64,000 nt of DNA from Alphaproteobacteria bacterium UBA3612 (GTDB lineage: Bacteria > Pseudomonadota > Alphaproteobacteria > Sphingomonadales > Sphingomonadaceae): NCBI GenBank assembly GCA_002375465.1, contig DFLT01000005.1, positions 186,001 to 250,000 on the forward strand, given 5' to 3'. Within the stretch, counting starts at the first letter, position 1. Each line of letters starts with the position of its first letter. The position numbers and the translations under genes were made by a program. Shown here one piece after another: positions 1 to 8,404 of the stretch. The notes under the pieces were generated by a model, which saw only the letters and a list, made by a program, of their open reading frames with translations, had not been told where the DNA came from and did no database searches.

Positions 1-350
1 CCGATCGCGCCGTCTGGACCATAGCGGCGCCTAAAGGTCGCACCGTGGATGTTGAGACGAGCATAGCCGAGGAAACCGAGAACGAGATCATCGCATGGCG
101 CTCTATCGACGGATCCGACATCGATACAGAAGGCCGCGTAACGTTCAGGGAGGCCCCTGGCGATCGCGGCACCCATGTCGAGTTGGTCGTGGCGTGGAAG
201 CCGCCGGGCGGCGAGGTGGGGCGCATGGCGGCGAAGCTGTTTCGCCGCGAGCCCCATGTGCAGGCACGGCACGACCTGAAACGGTTCAAGATGCTGATGG
301 AAACCGGCGAGATCGCCACCTCCGCCCATACAAGCGAAAAGGAAGGCTGA
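1..350 (+). CDS. SRPBCC family protein (polyketide cyclase/dehydrase type), 5' end outside the window
   Basis: The reading frame is open from base 3 to the left edge, so the start lies upstream; only about 115 C-terminal residues are visible. They match the tail of the SRPBCC membrane-associated family: a tryptophan-rich strand, an [12 protein letters not shown] strand, a [15 protein letters not shown] strand and a closing helix with [14 protein letters not shown]. The fold makes a hydrophobic ligand cavity; the ligand is unknown. The stop is 4 nt before the ATG of the alcohol dehydrogenase, so the two are probably co-transcribed. Family assignment is confident, function is not. Confidence 0.8.
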   Translation, partial: DRAVWTIAAPKGRTVDVETSIAEETENEIIAWRSIDGSDIDTEGRVTFREAPGDRGTHVELVVAWKPPGGEVGRMAAKLFRREPHVQARHDLKRFKMLMETGEIATSAHTSEKEG

Positions 351-354
351 ACCC

Positions 355-1530
355 ATGCGCGCACTAGCTTGGCATGGAACCCACGATGTTCGCGTCGATA
401 CGGTTCCGGATCCCGAAATCATCAATCCCAAGGATGCGATCATCAAGGTGACGTCGACCGCGATCTGCGGCAGCGATCTGCACCTGTATGATGGTGTGAT
501 TCCCTCGATGAAATCGGGCGACATTCTCGGCCACGAATTCATGGGCGAGGTGGTGGAGACCGGCCCCAAGAGCACGCTGGAAAAAGGCCAGCGGGTGGTG
601 GTGCCGTTTACGATTGCCTGCGGCTGCTGCTTCTTTTGCGACAAGGAGCAATATTCGGCCTGCGACAATACCAACCCCGTCGAAAAACAGGACATGTCGG
701 AAACGCTGTACGGAAAGGCGATGTGCGGCATATTCGGTTATTCCCATATGACAGGGGGCTATTCCGGCGGTCAGGCGGAATATGTTCGGGTGCCTTTTTC
801 CGACGTTGGGCCGATTGTCGTGCCCGACGGTATGGAGGATGATCAGGCGTTGTTTCTGTCCGACATCCTGCCGACGGGATGGATGGGCGCCGAAAATGCC
901 GACATAGAACCCGGCGATACGGTCGCTGTGTGGGGCTGTGGTCCGGTAGGCTTGTTTGCCGCTCAATCAGCGCTGCTGATGGGGGCGGAACGGGTCATTT
1001 CCATCGACCATCATCCCCAGCGCCTTCAACTCGCCAAGCAGATCGGTGCGGACATTATCGATTTCCGCCGCACTGACGTTCGCGAAGCACTGATGGAAAT
1101 GACGGGCGGTATCGGTCCCGATGCCGTTATCGACGCCGTCGGCATGGAAGCACACGGGTTCGCCGTCGATAATATGATGGACGTCGCCAAGCAGAAAATC
1201 GGCATCGGCGCCGACCGCGCATCGGCACTGAAGCAGGCGATCCTCGCGGTTCGCAAGGGCGGCCGGGTGTCGATGCCGGGTGTCTATGGCGGCATGACCG
1301 ACAAATTCCCGCTGGGCGCCTTCATGGAGAAGGGTCTGACCCTGAAAACGGGTCAGACGCACGTGCAACGCTATCTGCAGCCTCTGATGGAGAAGATTCA
1401 GGCCGGGGAAATCGACACGACCTGGCTGATCAGCCATCGTTTGCCGTTGGAGGAAGCCCCCCGCGGGTACGATCAGTTCAAGAATAATCAGAACGAGTGG
1501 ACGAAAGTCGTTCTGAAACCCGGAAGCTAG
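355..1530 (+). CDS. Zinc-dependent alcohol dehydrogenase (class III / formaldehyde dehydrogenase-like)
   Basis: 391 aa medium-chain dehydrogenase. Catalytic zinc ligands are visible as Cys38 in AICGSD and His60-Glu61 in GHE. The structural zinc lobe has Cys89, Cys92, Cys95 and Cys103 with the usual CxxCxxCx7C spacing. A Rossmann nucleotide site WGCGPVGL sits near residue 195. The sequence is of the glutathione-dependent formaldehyde dehydrogenase-like type often annotated in soil bacteria, but the substrate cannot be read from it. It sits between an SRPBCC gene and a short-chain dehydrogenase on the same strand with gaps of 4 and 13 nt, so a small redox operon is likely. Confidence 0.92.
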   Translation: MRALAWHGTHDVRVDTVPDPEIINPKDAIIKVTSTAICGSDLHLYDGVIPSMKSGDILGHEFMGEVVETGPKSTLEKGQRVVVPFTIACGCCFFCDKEQYSACDNTNPVEKQDMSETLYGKAMCGIFGYSHMTGGYSGGQAEYVRVPFSDVGPIVVPDGMEDDQALFLSDILPTGWMGAENADIEPGDTVAVWGCGPVGLFAAQSALLMGAERVISIDHHPQRLQLAKQIGADIIDFRRTDVREALMEMTGGIGPDAVIDAVGMEAHGFAVDNMMDVAKQKIGIGADRASALKQAILAVRKGGRVSMPGVYGGMTDKFPLGAFMEKGLTLKTGQTHVQRYLQPLMEKIQAGEIDTTWLISHRLPLEEAPRGYDQFKNNQNEWTKVVLKPGS

Positions 1531-1543
1531 GAGACATCATTTA

Positions 1544-2329
1544 ATGGCAGCCCGCCCACTCGCCGTCATCACCGGCGCCTCAACCGGTATCGGATACGAA
1601 TTGGCGAAGATCGCTGCGGGCGACGGTTATGATCTGATAATCGCCTCCGATGAGGCCGAGATCAATGATCGCCGACATGATTTCGGTGTCTTCGGCGTTG
1701 AAGTGAAGGGCGTGCGGGCGGATCTTGGGACAGAGGCAGGTGTCGACAAGCTTCTCGACTGCATAGGCAATCGGCCCGTAACGCTGCTGATGGCAAATGC
1801 CGGGATCGGCGCGGGTGGTGCATTTCTGGACCAGGATTTCCACCGCGCAAAGGACGTTGTCGACCTGAATGTGACAGGCACGATCTCCCTGATCCACGCT
1901 GTCGGGCGGCGGATGCGCGCCCGGGGCGAAGGGCGTATTCTCATCACGGGGTCCATAGCCGATGACATTCCGGGATCTTTCAACCTCGTCTACAATGCAT
2001 CGAAGGCGTTTGTGGACAGCTTTGCCCAAGGTCTGAGAAACGGGCTGAAGGATAGCGGGGTTACCGTGACCTGCCTGATGCCGGGACCGACCGACACCGA
2101 ATTTTTCGAACGCGCGGACATGCTGGATACGTCTGTCGGACAGGACGAGAAAAAGGACGATCCCGCCGACGTCGCGGCGGACGGCTATCGCGCCATGATG
2201 GCGGGTGAAGCGGGTGTGGTCGCGGGCAGTTTCATGAACAAGGTTCAGTCGCTGTTTTCCAACATCCTGCCTGACAATATCCTCGCCCAGATGCACCGCC
2301 AGATGGCGGAGCCGAAAGAAGACGCTTAG
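1544..2329 (+). CDS. SDR family NAD(P)-dependent oxidoreductase
   Basis: 261 aa. The N-terminal TGASTGIG motif (residues 10-17) is the Rossmann cofactor loop, ANAGIG is the NAG-type structural motif, and Tyr150-x3-Lys154 (YNASK) is the catalytic pair with the preceding serine in ITGSIAD. After the catalytic motif comes the usual PGPTDTEFF loop. Substrate is unknown. A GGAGA lies about 9 nt before the ATG. It ends 5 nt from the stop of the convergent exosortase-associated hydrolase, so it closes the left-hand operon. Confidence 0.9.
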   Translation: MAARPLAVITGASTGIGYELAKIAAGDGYDLIIASDEAEINDRRHDFGVFGVEVKGVRADLGTEAGVDKLLDCIGNRPVTLLMANAGIGAGGAFLDQDFHRAKDVVDLNVTGTISLIHAVGRRMRARGEGRILITGSIADDIPGSFNLVYNASKAFVDSFAQGLRNGLKDSGVTVTCLMPGPTDTEFFERADMLDTSVGQDEKKDDPADVAADGYRAMMAGEAGVVAGSFMNKVQSLFSNILPDNILAQMHRQMAEPKEDA

Positions 2330-2334
2330 AAACT

Positions 2335-3111
2335 CTAATCGCGTCCGACATCGGAAAGAATATTGGCGACCGCCGACAGCAGGGCAGCATAGCTGTCAGG
2401 GTGGGAGAAGGCGTGGTCCGCCTCTATCTGGTTGATTGTCGCAAAACGCGCGGACAAGCGTTTCGCGACGGGCCGAAACACGTCAGCTGTTCGATCACGA
2501 GAAGACAGCAACAGGTGTGCGGGCGTTGCATGCGCTGAAAGCGCCGCGACCACGCGAAGCTCCAGATTCCCGGCGGAGGAGGGGGCGGCTGCACTAAAAA
2601 GTCCCTTCAGCGCTGCCAAGGGGTTGGCACGGCCCGTAATGATGCGGCGCCATGCGGCGGGCTGAAGAAGGCGGCGCCGGTAATGGGCGGTAATTGCCGC
2701 CGCAGGGGGCGGTCCTTCCTCGTCGATGATCCACGGGTTCAGTAGGATCAATTCGTCGACCGGTCCCGGCGAAAGCGTCAGGGCGGTGGCGCCATCGCAA
2801 AGACCGAGCCCAAAAATGCGCGAAACATTCGGCTGCCGCTGCCGGAGGGCGGTCGCCGCAGCCTTTATATCTTGCGACGAGGACAGAAAGCCTGGGTCGT
2901 CGCCGCCGCTGTCGCCGACGCCGCGCCGGTCAAAGCGCAGGACCGGGAACCCCGATGCGGACAGATCTTGACCCAGCCTGGCAAACAGCCGCTGCGGTCC
3001 GGCGCGCACTTGCGTACCGCCCGTCACGATGATCATCCCATTTGAGTGCACCCCCTCGTGCAGTGTGCCGAACAGGGTCTCGCCCGCGCATGGGAAGTCG
3101 ATAGGGGTCAT
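2335..3111 (-). CDS. Hydrolase 1, exosortase A system-associated (alpha/beta hydrolase with Cys at the nucleophile position)
   Basis: 258 aa from the ATG that overlaps the stop of hydrolase 2 by ATGA; a longer frame to 3189 exists but lies wholly inside hydrolase 2. The alpha/beta-hydrolase pattern is clear: a VTGGTQVRAG oxyanion strand, RFDRRGVGDSGG after strand 4, and a late EADHAFSHPD that offers the catalytic His. The nucleophile elbow reads GLCDG with Cys105 where most family members have Ser, a feature I recall for the hydr1_PEP family. It is the last gene of the minus-strand ACP-hydrolase 2-hydrolase 1 operon. A thioesterase or acyl-transfer role on ACP-bound intermediates is inference. 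Confidence 0.88.
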   Translation of the reverse strand: MTPIDFPCAGETLFGTLHEGVHSNGMIIVTGGTQVRAGPQRLFARLGQDLSASGFPVLRFDRRGVGDSGGDDPGFLSSSQDIKAAATALRQRQPNVSRIFGLGLCDGATALTLSPGPVDELILLNPWIIDEEGPPPAAAITAHYRRRLLQPAAWRRIITGRANPLAALKGLFSAAAPSSAGNLELRVVAALSAHATPAHLLLSSRDRTADVFRPVAKRLSARFATINQIEADHAFSHPDSYAALLSAVANILSDVGRD

Positions 3112-3815
3112 CCGGCAAGCCACTTCGCGATGCGGGAGGCGGCTTCCTCGGCCAGATGCTGCGTTGCTTCGGGATCTGCCTGTCGCCATACGGGCGGTCC
3201 GGAAAGGTCTGCGTCCCTGCCGATTGAAAGCGTCAGGCCTGGCTGGCCTGGGGCAGGCCGGGACAAGTCCGATGCTGTCGCGGCAGAAACATCATAGCCC
3301 GCCAGATGCACATGACGTCCCTCTGCCCATTGCGCATCCGCGTCGCTACGGCGCAATCCGCCGCCTCCGGCCTCTTTCGTTGCGACGGATTGTGCCCGTA
3401 TCAGGTCGGTCAGCAGGCGGTCGCCATCGATGACGGGGGCCAGCGCGACATGGCGGCTGTCCGCAGGGACGAGCAGCGCGCCGCCGCGCAAACTGACGAA
3501 GCAGACCGGGCCGGGCTGCGCCGATGCGAAGGCTGCAAGCGATTCCCTGGCCAGGGCCATGTCGAACGGCCCGAAATCGGCATGGTCGCCGGTGCGGGGC
3601 AGGTCGGGCAGCGCGCTGGTCAGGCCCTGCATGGCCAGCGCACGGCCAAGGTCGGCGAACAGGCGGCGTGCGCGATTATGCTCCTCGAACAAGGGCTGAG
3701 CAAAGACGATCAGAGGCGCACACGCTTGTGACGCCGGGTGGCGCCGCAGCACCGGCATTTCAAAAGACCCGGCGCGCTCCAGCTGAAAGCGGAACGTTGG
3801 CCTGCCTGCCGTCAA
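3108..3815 (-). CDS. Hydrolase 2, exosortase A system-associated
   Basis: 235 aa starting with TTG; the start is fixed by a TTGA overlap with the ACP stop. The N-terminal half has the family layout: FAQPLFEEHNRARRLFADLGRALA followed by a DLPRTGDHADF segment, as in hydr2_PEP proteins. At the position of the usual nucleophile elbow the sequence is SLRGG, with Arg and no Ser, so classic serine hydrolase chemistry is unlikely. The C-terminal half is Ala/Gly-rich and less conserved. Co-translated with the ACP and hydrolase 1. Role unknown; a partner of hydrolase 1 or an acyl-binding protein are both possible. Confidence 0.85.
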   Translation of the reverse strand: MTAGRPTFRFQLERAGSFEMPVLRRHPASQACAPLIVFAQPLFEEHNRARRLFADLGRALAMQGLTSALPDLPRTGDHADFGPFDMALARESLAAFASAQPGPVCFVSLRGGALLVPADSRHVALAPVIDGDRLLTDLIRAQSVATKEAGGGGLRRSDADAQWAEGRHVHLAGYDVSAATASDLSRPAPGQPGLTLSIGRDADLSGPPVWRQADPEATQHLAEEAASRIAKWLAG

Positions 3816-4099
3816 GCGGCGACTTTCGTCCGGATGAATGCGGAAAGCGAACCGAAGGTTTCGAACATGTCGCCATCGACTTCATCATCGTCGATCAGGA
3901 TGTCCAGCCGGTCTTCCAGTTCCGTCAGCAGCCCGGCGACCGCCATCGAATCAAGCTCGGGCAGGGCGCCGAACAGCGGCGTGTCCGCGTTCATGGCAGC
4001 GGCCGTATTGGCATCAAGTGCCAGGACGTCGCGCAACACGGCGCGCACTTCGGCTTCGACATCCGATTTGCCGAGGGCGGACTGTGGTGCGGCTGTCAT
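3812..4099 (-). CDS. Acyl carrier protein, exosortase A system-associated
   Basis: 95 aa, four-helix phosphopantetheine carrier. The attachment serine is Ser51 in ELDSMAV, preceded by the typical loop with PLFGALPELDS; the following helix is acidic (ELEDRLDILIDDDE). It is the first gene of a minus-strand operon with hydrolases 2 and 1 and is divergent from the GNAT gene 100 nt away. An AAGAAG lies just before the ATG. Together with the AMP ligase and PLP decarboxylase on the other strand it probably holds the acyl or aminoacyl intermediate of this module. Confidence 0.92.
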   Translation of the reverse strand: MTAAPQSALGKSDVEAEVRAVLRDVLALDANTAAAMNADTPLFGALPELDSMAVAGLLTELEDRLDILIDDDEVDGDMFETFGSLSAFIRTKVAA

Positions 4100-4121
4100 C
4101 TTCTTCCCATGACTGCTTCTT

Positions 4122-4146
4122 TGACAGGACCGGGCTTATACTGTCA
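4122..4146. promoter_or_regulatory. Inverted repeat TGACAG-N13-CTGTCA in the divergent promoter region
   Basis: Perfect 6-bp arms at 4122-4127 and 4141-4146, 13 nt apart, in the 99-nt space between the divergent ACP and GNAT genes. It overlaps the proposed minus-strand -10 element, so it could be an operator acting on both arms of the module. No regulator is assigned. Confidence 0.35.
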
Positions 4147-4162
4147 GGGCGCGAAGGTGCAA
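4135..4162 (-). promoter_or_regulatory. Candidate promoter of the ACP-hydrolase operon
   Basis: On the minus strand TTGCAC (4162 to 4157) and TATAAG (4140 to 4135) are 16 nt apart, 35 nt before the ACP start codon. This is a sequence match to a housekeeping sigma promoter only. Confidence 0.4.
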
Positions 4163-4198
4163 TCATTGGCAAAGGGTTGGGGAAATTCTGCGTTGGCG

Positions 4199-4834
4199 AT
4201 GGCGGACAGGGCAATGAGCGGACTGGGCGGTGTTGGGACGCTTTCCTACGCCGCAGCACGCGCGACAAATGGCCGGAAGGCGGTTGGCTGGCATAGATAC
4301 CGGCTGCTTGCCGTGCCGCGTGCCGGCATGCCCGCCATGCCGCGCGGGTATGAGGTATCCGCAGCCTCGGACGCAGAACTGGCAGCGCTCGCGGATGTGG
4401 GGCCAGAGGCGCGGGCGTGGCGCACCGGACAGGGTATGACCCCCCTTATTGCGCGAAGAGGAGGGGCTGTTGTGGGCATAACCTGGCTGACCGACAGGGC
4501 ATTCGATGAGGACGAGGTTCGCGCCCGATGGGTGCCGCCCGCCGGGTGCGCATGGGATACGGGTCTGTGGGTCGAGCCGTCGCAGCGTCTGTCGCGCGCC
4601 TTCGCGGCCTTGTGGGCCGGCACTGCGGCATGGCTGGCGGACAGGGATCTCGACTGGTCGGTCAGTCGGATCGCGGACTATAATCTGGGCTCGCTGGGGC
4701 CGCACCGGCGGATGGGCGCAATCGAACTGGGCACGGCCGCCTTTGCCACGCTGGGAAATCTGCAGATCGCCACCCGGGGTCGTCCGAAGCTGACGGGCGG
4801 GCGCACGACGGTTCCGCTGAAGCTGCCCGCCTGA
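4199..4834 (+). CDS. GNAT-like N-acyltransferase of the exosortase A locus
   Basis: About 211 aa from ATG 4199; TTG 4193 and ATG 4214 are alternatives. The same frame is open much further upstream (to 3524), but that part is antisense to hydrolase 2 and the ACP. The C-terminal half has the acyltransferase pattern of an Asn and Ser followed by His and Gly (ADYNLGSLGPHRRMGA), as at the end of GNAT folds. The stop overlaps the next ATG (TGATG), so it is translationally coupled to the AMP ligase. The acyl donor may be the neighbouring ACP; the acceptor is unknown. GNAT assignment is moderate, gene reality is high. Confidence 0.75.
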   Translation: MADRAMSGLGGVGTLSYAAARATNGRKAVGWHRYRLLAVPRAGMPAMPRGYEVSAASDAELAALADVGPEARAWRTGQGMTPLIARRGGAVVGITWLTDRAFDEDEVRARWVPPAGCAWDTGLWVEPSQRLSRAFAALWAGTAAWLADRDLDWSVSRIADYNLGSLGPHRRMGAIELGTAAFATLGNLQIATRGRPKLTGGRTTVPLKLPA

Positions 4835-6318
4835 TGCGCGTCGATGAACTGCACCTGGGGCATGACCCGGCACAAGAGGCCCTTGTCACAAAGGGCGGTC
4901 GGCTTTCCTATGGAGACCTGGAGGAGCAGGTGGCGCACGTCGCCGCCGCGCTGCAATCCCGGAACCTGCGGCCCGGCGACCGCGCCTGTGTGTGGGCGCC
5001 AAAGACCGTGGAAACCATCGTCAGCCTGCTTGCCATCATGCGCGCAGGCGGTATCGCAATTCCGATCAACCCGGCCCTGAAGCAGGCGCAGGCGGAGCAT
5101 ATCCTGCGCGACAGCGGCGCTATCATGCTGCTGGGCAACCGCGCCCGCGTCGCGTCTATCGCGGTCGACGCCACGATTCTGTCGTTCGAGGATGACTGGC
5201 CTGCCCTGACAACAGCAGCTGTCGCAGGTGTCCCCGCCGTCCCGCGCGGGCCGGATGATCTTGCCATGATCCTCTATACATCGGGCAGCACCGGACGGCC
5301 CAAGGGCGTGATGCTGTCCCACGCGAACCTTTGCCTGGGGGCGGAAAGCGTTGCGGCTTATCTGGGAACCGACAAAAGCGACCGCATCCTCGGCGTTTTG
5401 CCGATCAGCTTCGATTACGGCCTCAATCAGGTTCTGACGGCGTTCCGGCAGGGTGCGACCGCAGTACTGCTCGATTATCTGCTGCCAAAGGACGTCGTGC
5501 GTTGGGTGGAGAGAGAGCGGATCACGCAGCTGCCGGGCATACCGCCGCTGTGGATGCAATTGGATGAACTGGACTGGAGTGGCGTCGGCGGCAGCGTGCG
5601 CACGCTGACGAATACAGGCGGGCACATGCCGGAGCGGTTGACGCGCGCCTTCTCTGCCCGGTTCCCTGCCGCGCGACTGTTCCTGATGTACGGCCTGACG
5701 GAGGCGTTTCGGTCCGCCTATCTCGACCCCGCGCTAGCGCTTGAAAAGCCGAACTCCATTGGCCGCTCCATTCCCAATGCGGAGCTGTTCGTGCTGCGCC
5801 CCGACGGAACCGAATGCGAGCCGGATGAGGCGGGTGAGCTTGTCCATTGCGGTCCACTGGTGGCGCAGGGCTATTGGCAGGATGAGGAGCGGACGGCGCA
5901 ACGCTTTCGTCCGGCGCCGTCCTTCTCCCGCTATGGCGGCAAGGCGGTGTGGTCCGGCGACCGCATGAGGCGGGGCAATGACGGCCTTCTCTATTTCGAG
6001 GCGCGCGCCGACGACATGATCAAGACCAGCGGCAACCGCGTCAGTCCCGGTGAAATCGAGGAGGCGGCGCAGGCGACGGGCTTCATATCGGAGGCGGCGG
6101 CCTTTGGCATAGCGGATGAGCGTCTGGGGCAGGCGATCCTGCTTTATGTGGTTCCGTCCGGCGACAAGAATGAGGAGGGGTTTCTTCAAGCGCTGGCAAA
6201 GACGCTGCCTGCCTTCATGCAACCTAAAGTTCTGCTGTGGGAAGCGCAGCTGCCGCGTTCGCCGAATGGCAAGATCGACCGCGCAGCGCTGAAGAAGGAA
6301 CTGGCCCGCCATGCATGA
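4834..6318 (+). CDS. AMP-forming acyl-CoA/acyl-ACP ligase, exosortase A system-associated
   Basis: 494 aa member of the adenylate-forming family. The phosphate loop LYTSGSTGRPKG is at residues 148-159, the YGLTEAF adenine motif follows, then the hinge with a GDRM-type Asp and RADDMIKTSGNRVSPGEIE, and the C-terminal catalytic lysine is Lys480 in SPNGKIDR. The usual reaction is activation of a carboxylic acid with ATP and transfer to CoA or a carrier thiol. With an ACP in the divergent operon and a PLP decarboxylase directly downstream (8-nt overlap), loading of the ACP is the likely job. Substrate not readable. Confidence 0.93.
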   Translation: MRVDELHLGHDPAQEALVTKGGRLSYGDLEEQVAHVAAALQSRNLRPGDRACVWAPKTVETIVSLLAIMRAGGIAIPINPALKQAQAEHILRDSGAIMLLGNRARVASIAVDATILSFEDDWPALTTAAVAGVPAVPRGPDDLAMILYTSGSTGRPKGVMLSHANLCLGAESVAAYLGTDKSDRILGVLPISFDYGLNQVLTAFRQGATAVLLDYLLPKDVVRWVERERITQLPGIPPLWMQLDELDWSGVGGSVRTLTNTGGHMPERLTRAFSARFPAARLFLMYGLTEAFRSAYLDPALALEKPNSIGRSIPNAELFVLRPDGTECEPDEAGELVHCGPLVAQGYWQDEERTAQRFRPAPSFSRYGGKAVWSGDRMRRGNDGLLYFEARADDMIKTSGNRVSPGEIEEAAQATGFISEAAAFGIADERLGQAILLYVVPSGDKNEEGFLQALAKTLPAFMQPKVLLWEAQLPRSPNGKIDRAALKKELARHA

Positions 6319-7540
6319 AGATCCCCGCATTGCCGGTCTGTTTTCCGCCGACGAGGATGGCGAACTGCTGATCGGGGGGGATCGCGCCTCCGCCCTCGTG
6401 GAGCGTGCGGGCGATACGCCGTTGTTCATCTATGACCGCGCCGTGATCGACCGGCAGATTGCTGCTCTCCGCGCGGCGATGCCTGGGGATTTGGAACTGC
6501 ATTATGCGGTGAAGGCCAATCCCTATCAGCCGGTCGTGGACCATATCGCAGCCCAGGTGGATGGGCTGGACATCGCCTCGGCGGGCGAACTTGAAATCGC
6601 GCTCGCCAGCGGGTGCGATGTTGCCGATATCAGTTTCGCAGGGCCGGGAAAGCGCGACCGGGAGCTGGAGGCCGCAATTCGCGCCGGCGTGACGCTGAAC
6701 ATCGAATCGGCGAATGAGCTGGAACGCGGTATCCGCATTGCGGAGCGCGTCGGCGCGCCCTTGCGCGCGGCGCTGCGAATCAACCCGACCTTTGACCTGA
6801 AGGGATCGGGAATGCGGATGGGCGGCGGCGCAAAGCCATTCGGCATCGATGTCGATCAGGTGCCTGGGCTGCTGCAGCGAATCGGGCAGGCGGGGGTAGA
6901 TTTCCGCGGTTTCCACGTCTTTGCCGGTTCGCAGAACCTGAAACCCGACGCCATTATAGAGGCGCAGCGGCAAACGGTTGCGCTGGTGGCCGACCTTGCC
7001 GCCGAGGCGCCGGGTCCCACGCCCACCGCCAACATAGGCGGGGGCTTCGGCCTTCCCTATTTTCCTGGCGACGAGCCTTTGGACATCGTCAGTATAGGCC
7101 AGGCATTGGGCGAAACGCTGGATGCCCGGCCGGCCATTTTGCGAGACACCCGGTTCATTCTCGAGCTGGGTCGCTATATAGTAGGAAATTCAGGGGTTTA
7201 TCTTACGCGGGTCGTGGACCGGAAAATTTCCGGCGGGCAGACATATCTGATCGTGGACGGCGGGCTGCACCATCAGCTTGCCGCATCCGGTAATTTCGGC
7301 ACGGTCGTCCGGCGCAATTATCCGCTCACGAATGCCCGGAAGTTTTCCGCGCCCGGAATTGAGAATGCCAATGTCGTCGGGTGCCTGTGTACGCCGCTCG
7401 ACCGTCTGGGCGAGAAGGTCGATCTGCCGGAAACGGAAATCGGCGACCTGATCGGGATTTTCATGGCCGGTGCCTATGGTCGCTCGGCCAGTCCGGAAAG
7501 GTTTCTTGGCCATCCCGCGGCGCTGGAACTGCTTGCCTAG
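6311..7540 (+). CDS. Pyridoxal-dependent decarboxylase, exosortase A system-associated (fold III, BtrK-like)
   Basis: 409 aa of the ornithine/diaminopimelate decarboxylase fold. The PLP lysine is Lys68 in HYAVKANP; a glycine-rich phosphate-binding stretch (NIGGGFG) comes near residue 240; the active-site Cys from the partner subunit is in CLCTPLD (Cys358 or Cys360). The family is close to BtrK, which in butirosin synthesis decarboxylates glutamate bound to a carrier protein. Overlap with the ligase gene shows co-translation. A carrier-bound amino acid substrate is inference from family and context; a free diamino acid substrate is the alternative. Confidence 0.92.
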   Translation: MHEDPRIAGLFSADEDGELLIGGDRASALVERAGDTPLFIYDRAVIDRQIAALRAAMPGDLELHYAVKANPYQPVVDHIAAQVDGLDIASAGELEIALASGCDVADISFAGPGKRDRELEAAIRAGVTLNIESANELERGIRIAERVGAPLRAALRINPTFDLKGSGMRMGGGAKPFGIDVDQVPGLLQRIGQAGVDFRGFHVFAGSQNLKPDAIIEAQRQTVALVADLAAEAPGPTPTANIGGGFGLPYFPGDEPLDIVSIGQALGETLDARPAILRDTRFILELGRYIVGNSGVYLTRVVDRKISGGQTYLIVDGGLHHQLAASGNFGTVVRRNYPLTNARKFSAPGIENANVVGCLCTPLDRLGEKVDLPETEIGDLIGIFMAGAYGRSASPERFLGHPAALELLA

Positions 7541-7644
7541 CCGATCGTCGCGTCGGGCGTTCCCATGCCCCAAAGAGTTCCTTATAAGCGCCGACAAATA
7601 TTAGAACGTCGGAATAATGCCTGGTTAAGGCGTTCTTGTTATAA

Positions 7645-7662
7645 GGCGGTGATACGACCGCC
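7645..7662. promoter_or_regulatory. Inverted repeat GGCGGT-N6-ACCGCC upstream of the export lipoprotein gene
   Basis: Perfect 6-bp arms lie 32 nt before the ATG at 7694, within the 153-nt space between the decarboxylase and the export gene. It could be a leader hairpin or an operator. A TATAAA follows at 7673-7678 without a convincing -35 element. Confidence 0.35.
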
Positions 7663-7693
7663 ACGTGTTGGATATAAAAGGGATCATCGCTCA

Positions 7694-8350
7694 ATGAATA
7701 AGCTCGTCCTTCAGCCCGTTTTGCGGACCTTGTTTACCGGCGCGTGCGCGGCAGCGCTCGCCGCTTGCGGCACCAGCAATTCCGGCCTGCCGGAGCTTCC
7801 CTCGGCGAAAATGTCGAGCGTTAACGAGACCGAGCCGGCACAGGATTATGTTATCGGCCCTCTCGACACGTTGCAGATTTTCGTGTGGCGTAACCCGGAA
7901 CTGTCCACCAGCGTCACCGTGCGGCCCGATGGGCGCATTACGACGCCGCTGATCGACGACCTGAACGTGACCGGCAAGACCCCCGCTGCTTTGGCGACGG
8001 AAATCGAAGAGAAGCTGGGGACGTATATTGCCGATCCCATCGTGCAGGTGATTGTCACCGGCTTCCAGGGTCCCCTCTCAAAGCAGGTTCGCATCGTGGG
8101 AGAGGCGACTCGCCCCTCCGCGCTTCCGTACCGCAACAAGCTCACATTGCTGGACGTCATGGTACAGGTCGGTGGGCTGACGGAATTCGCGAACGGCGAC
8201 GGCGCGCGTCTGGTCCGGATTGACCCGGAAACCGGCGAACAGAATGAATACAGGCTTCGCATCGAAAGCCTTTTGAAGGATGGCGATACCAGCGCGAACG
8301 TCGCCATTCAGCCTGGCGACGTCATCATCATTCCGGAGAGCTTCCTCTAA
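7694..8350 (+). CDS. Polysaccharide export outer-membrane lipoprotein (Wza/EpsE type, XrtA-associated)
   Basis: 218 aa from ATG 7694; the frame is open upstream, but this start gives a lipoprotein signal peptide with lipobox LAAC and Cys25. After it come the Poly_export domain (DYVIGPLDTLQIFVWRNPEL, VRPDGRITTPLI) and an SLBB-type segment ending in QPGDVIIIPESFL. It should form the outer-membrane end of the export channel. It opens the plus-strand export operon, ahead of the chain-length and kinase genes. Confidence 0.93.
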   Translation: MNKLVLQPVLRTLFTGACAAALAACGTSNSGLPELPSAKMSSVNETEPAQDYVIGPLDTLQIFVWRNPELSTSVTVRPDGRITTPLIDDLNVTGKTPAALATEIEEKLGTYIADPIVQVIVTGFQGPLSKQVRIVGEATRPSALPYRNKLTLLDVMVQVGGLTEFANGDGARLVRIDPETGEQNEYRLRIESLLKDGDTSANVAIQPGDVIIIPESFL

Positions 8351-8363
8351 GAGAGGCTTTTTT
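8344..8363 (+). terminator. Terminator-like hairpin after the export lipoprotein gene
   Basis: CCTCT (8344-8348), loop AAG, AGAGG (8352-8356), then C and six T (8358-8363). The stop codon is inside the hairpin. The stem is only 5 bp, so partial read-through into the chain-length gene is plausible. Confidence 0.45.
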
Positions 8364-8404
8364 GTCTGCACTGAAGTCCCCGGATAGGAATCGGCCAAAC
8401 CCTG

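Noticed and set aside
3524..4198. N-terminal extension of the GNAT frame
   Set aside because: Antisense to hydrolase 2 and the ACP; only the part after 4199 looks like protein.
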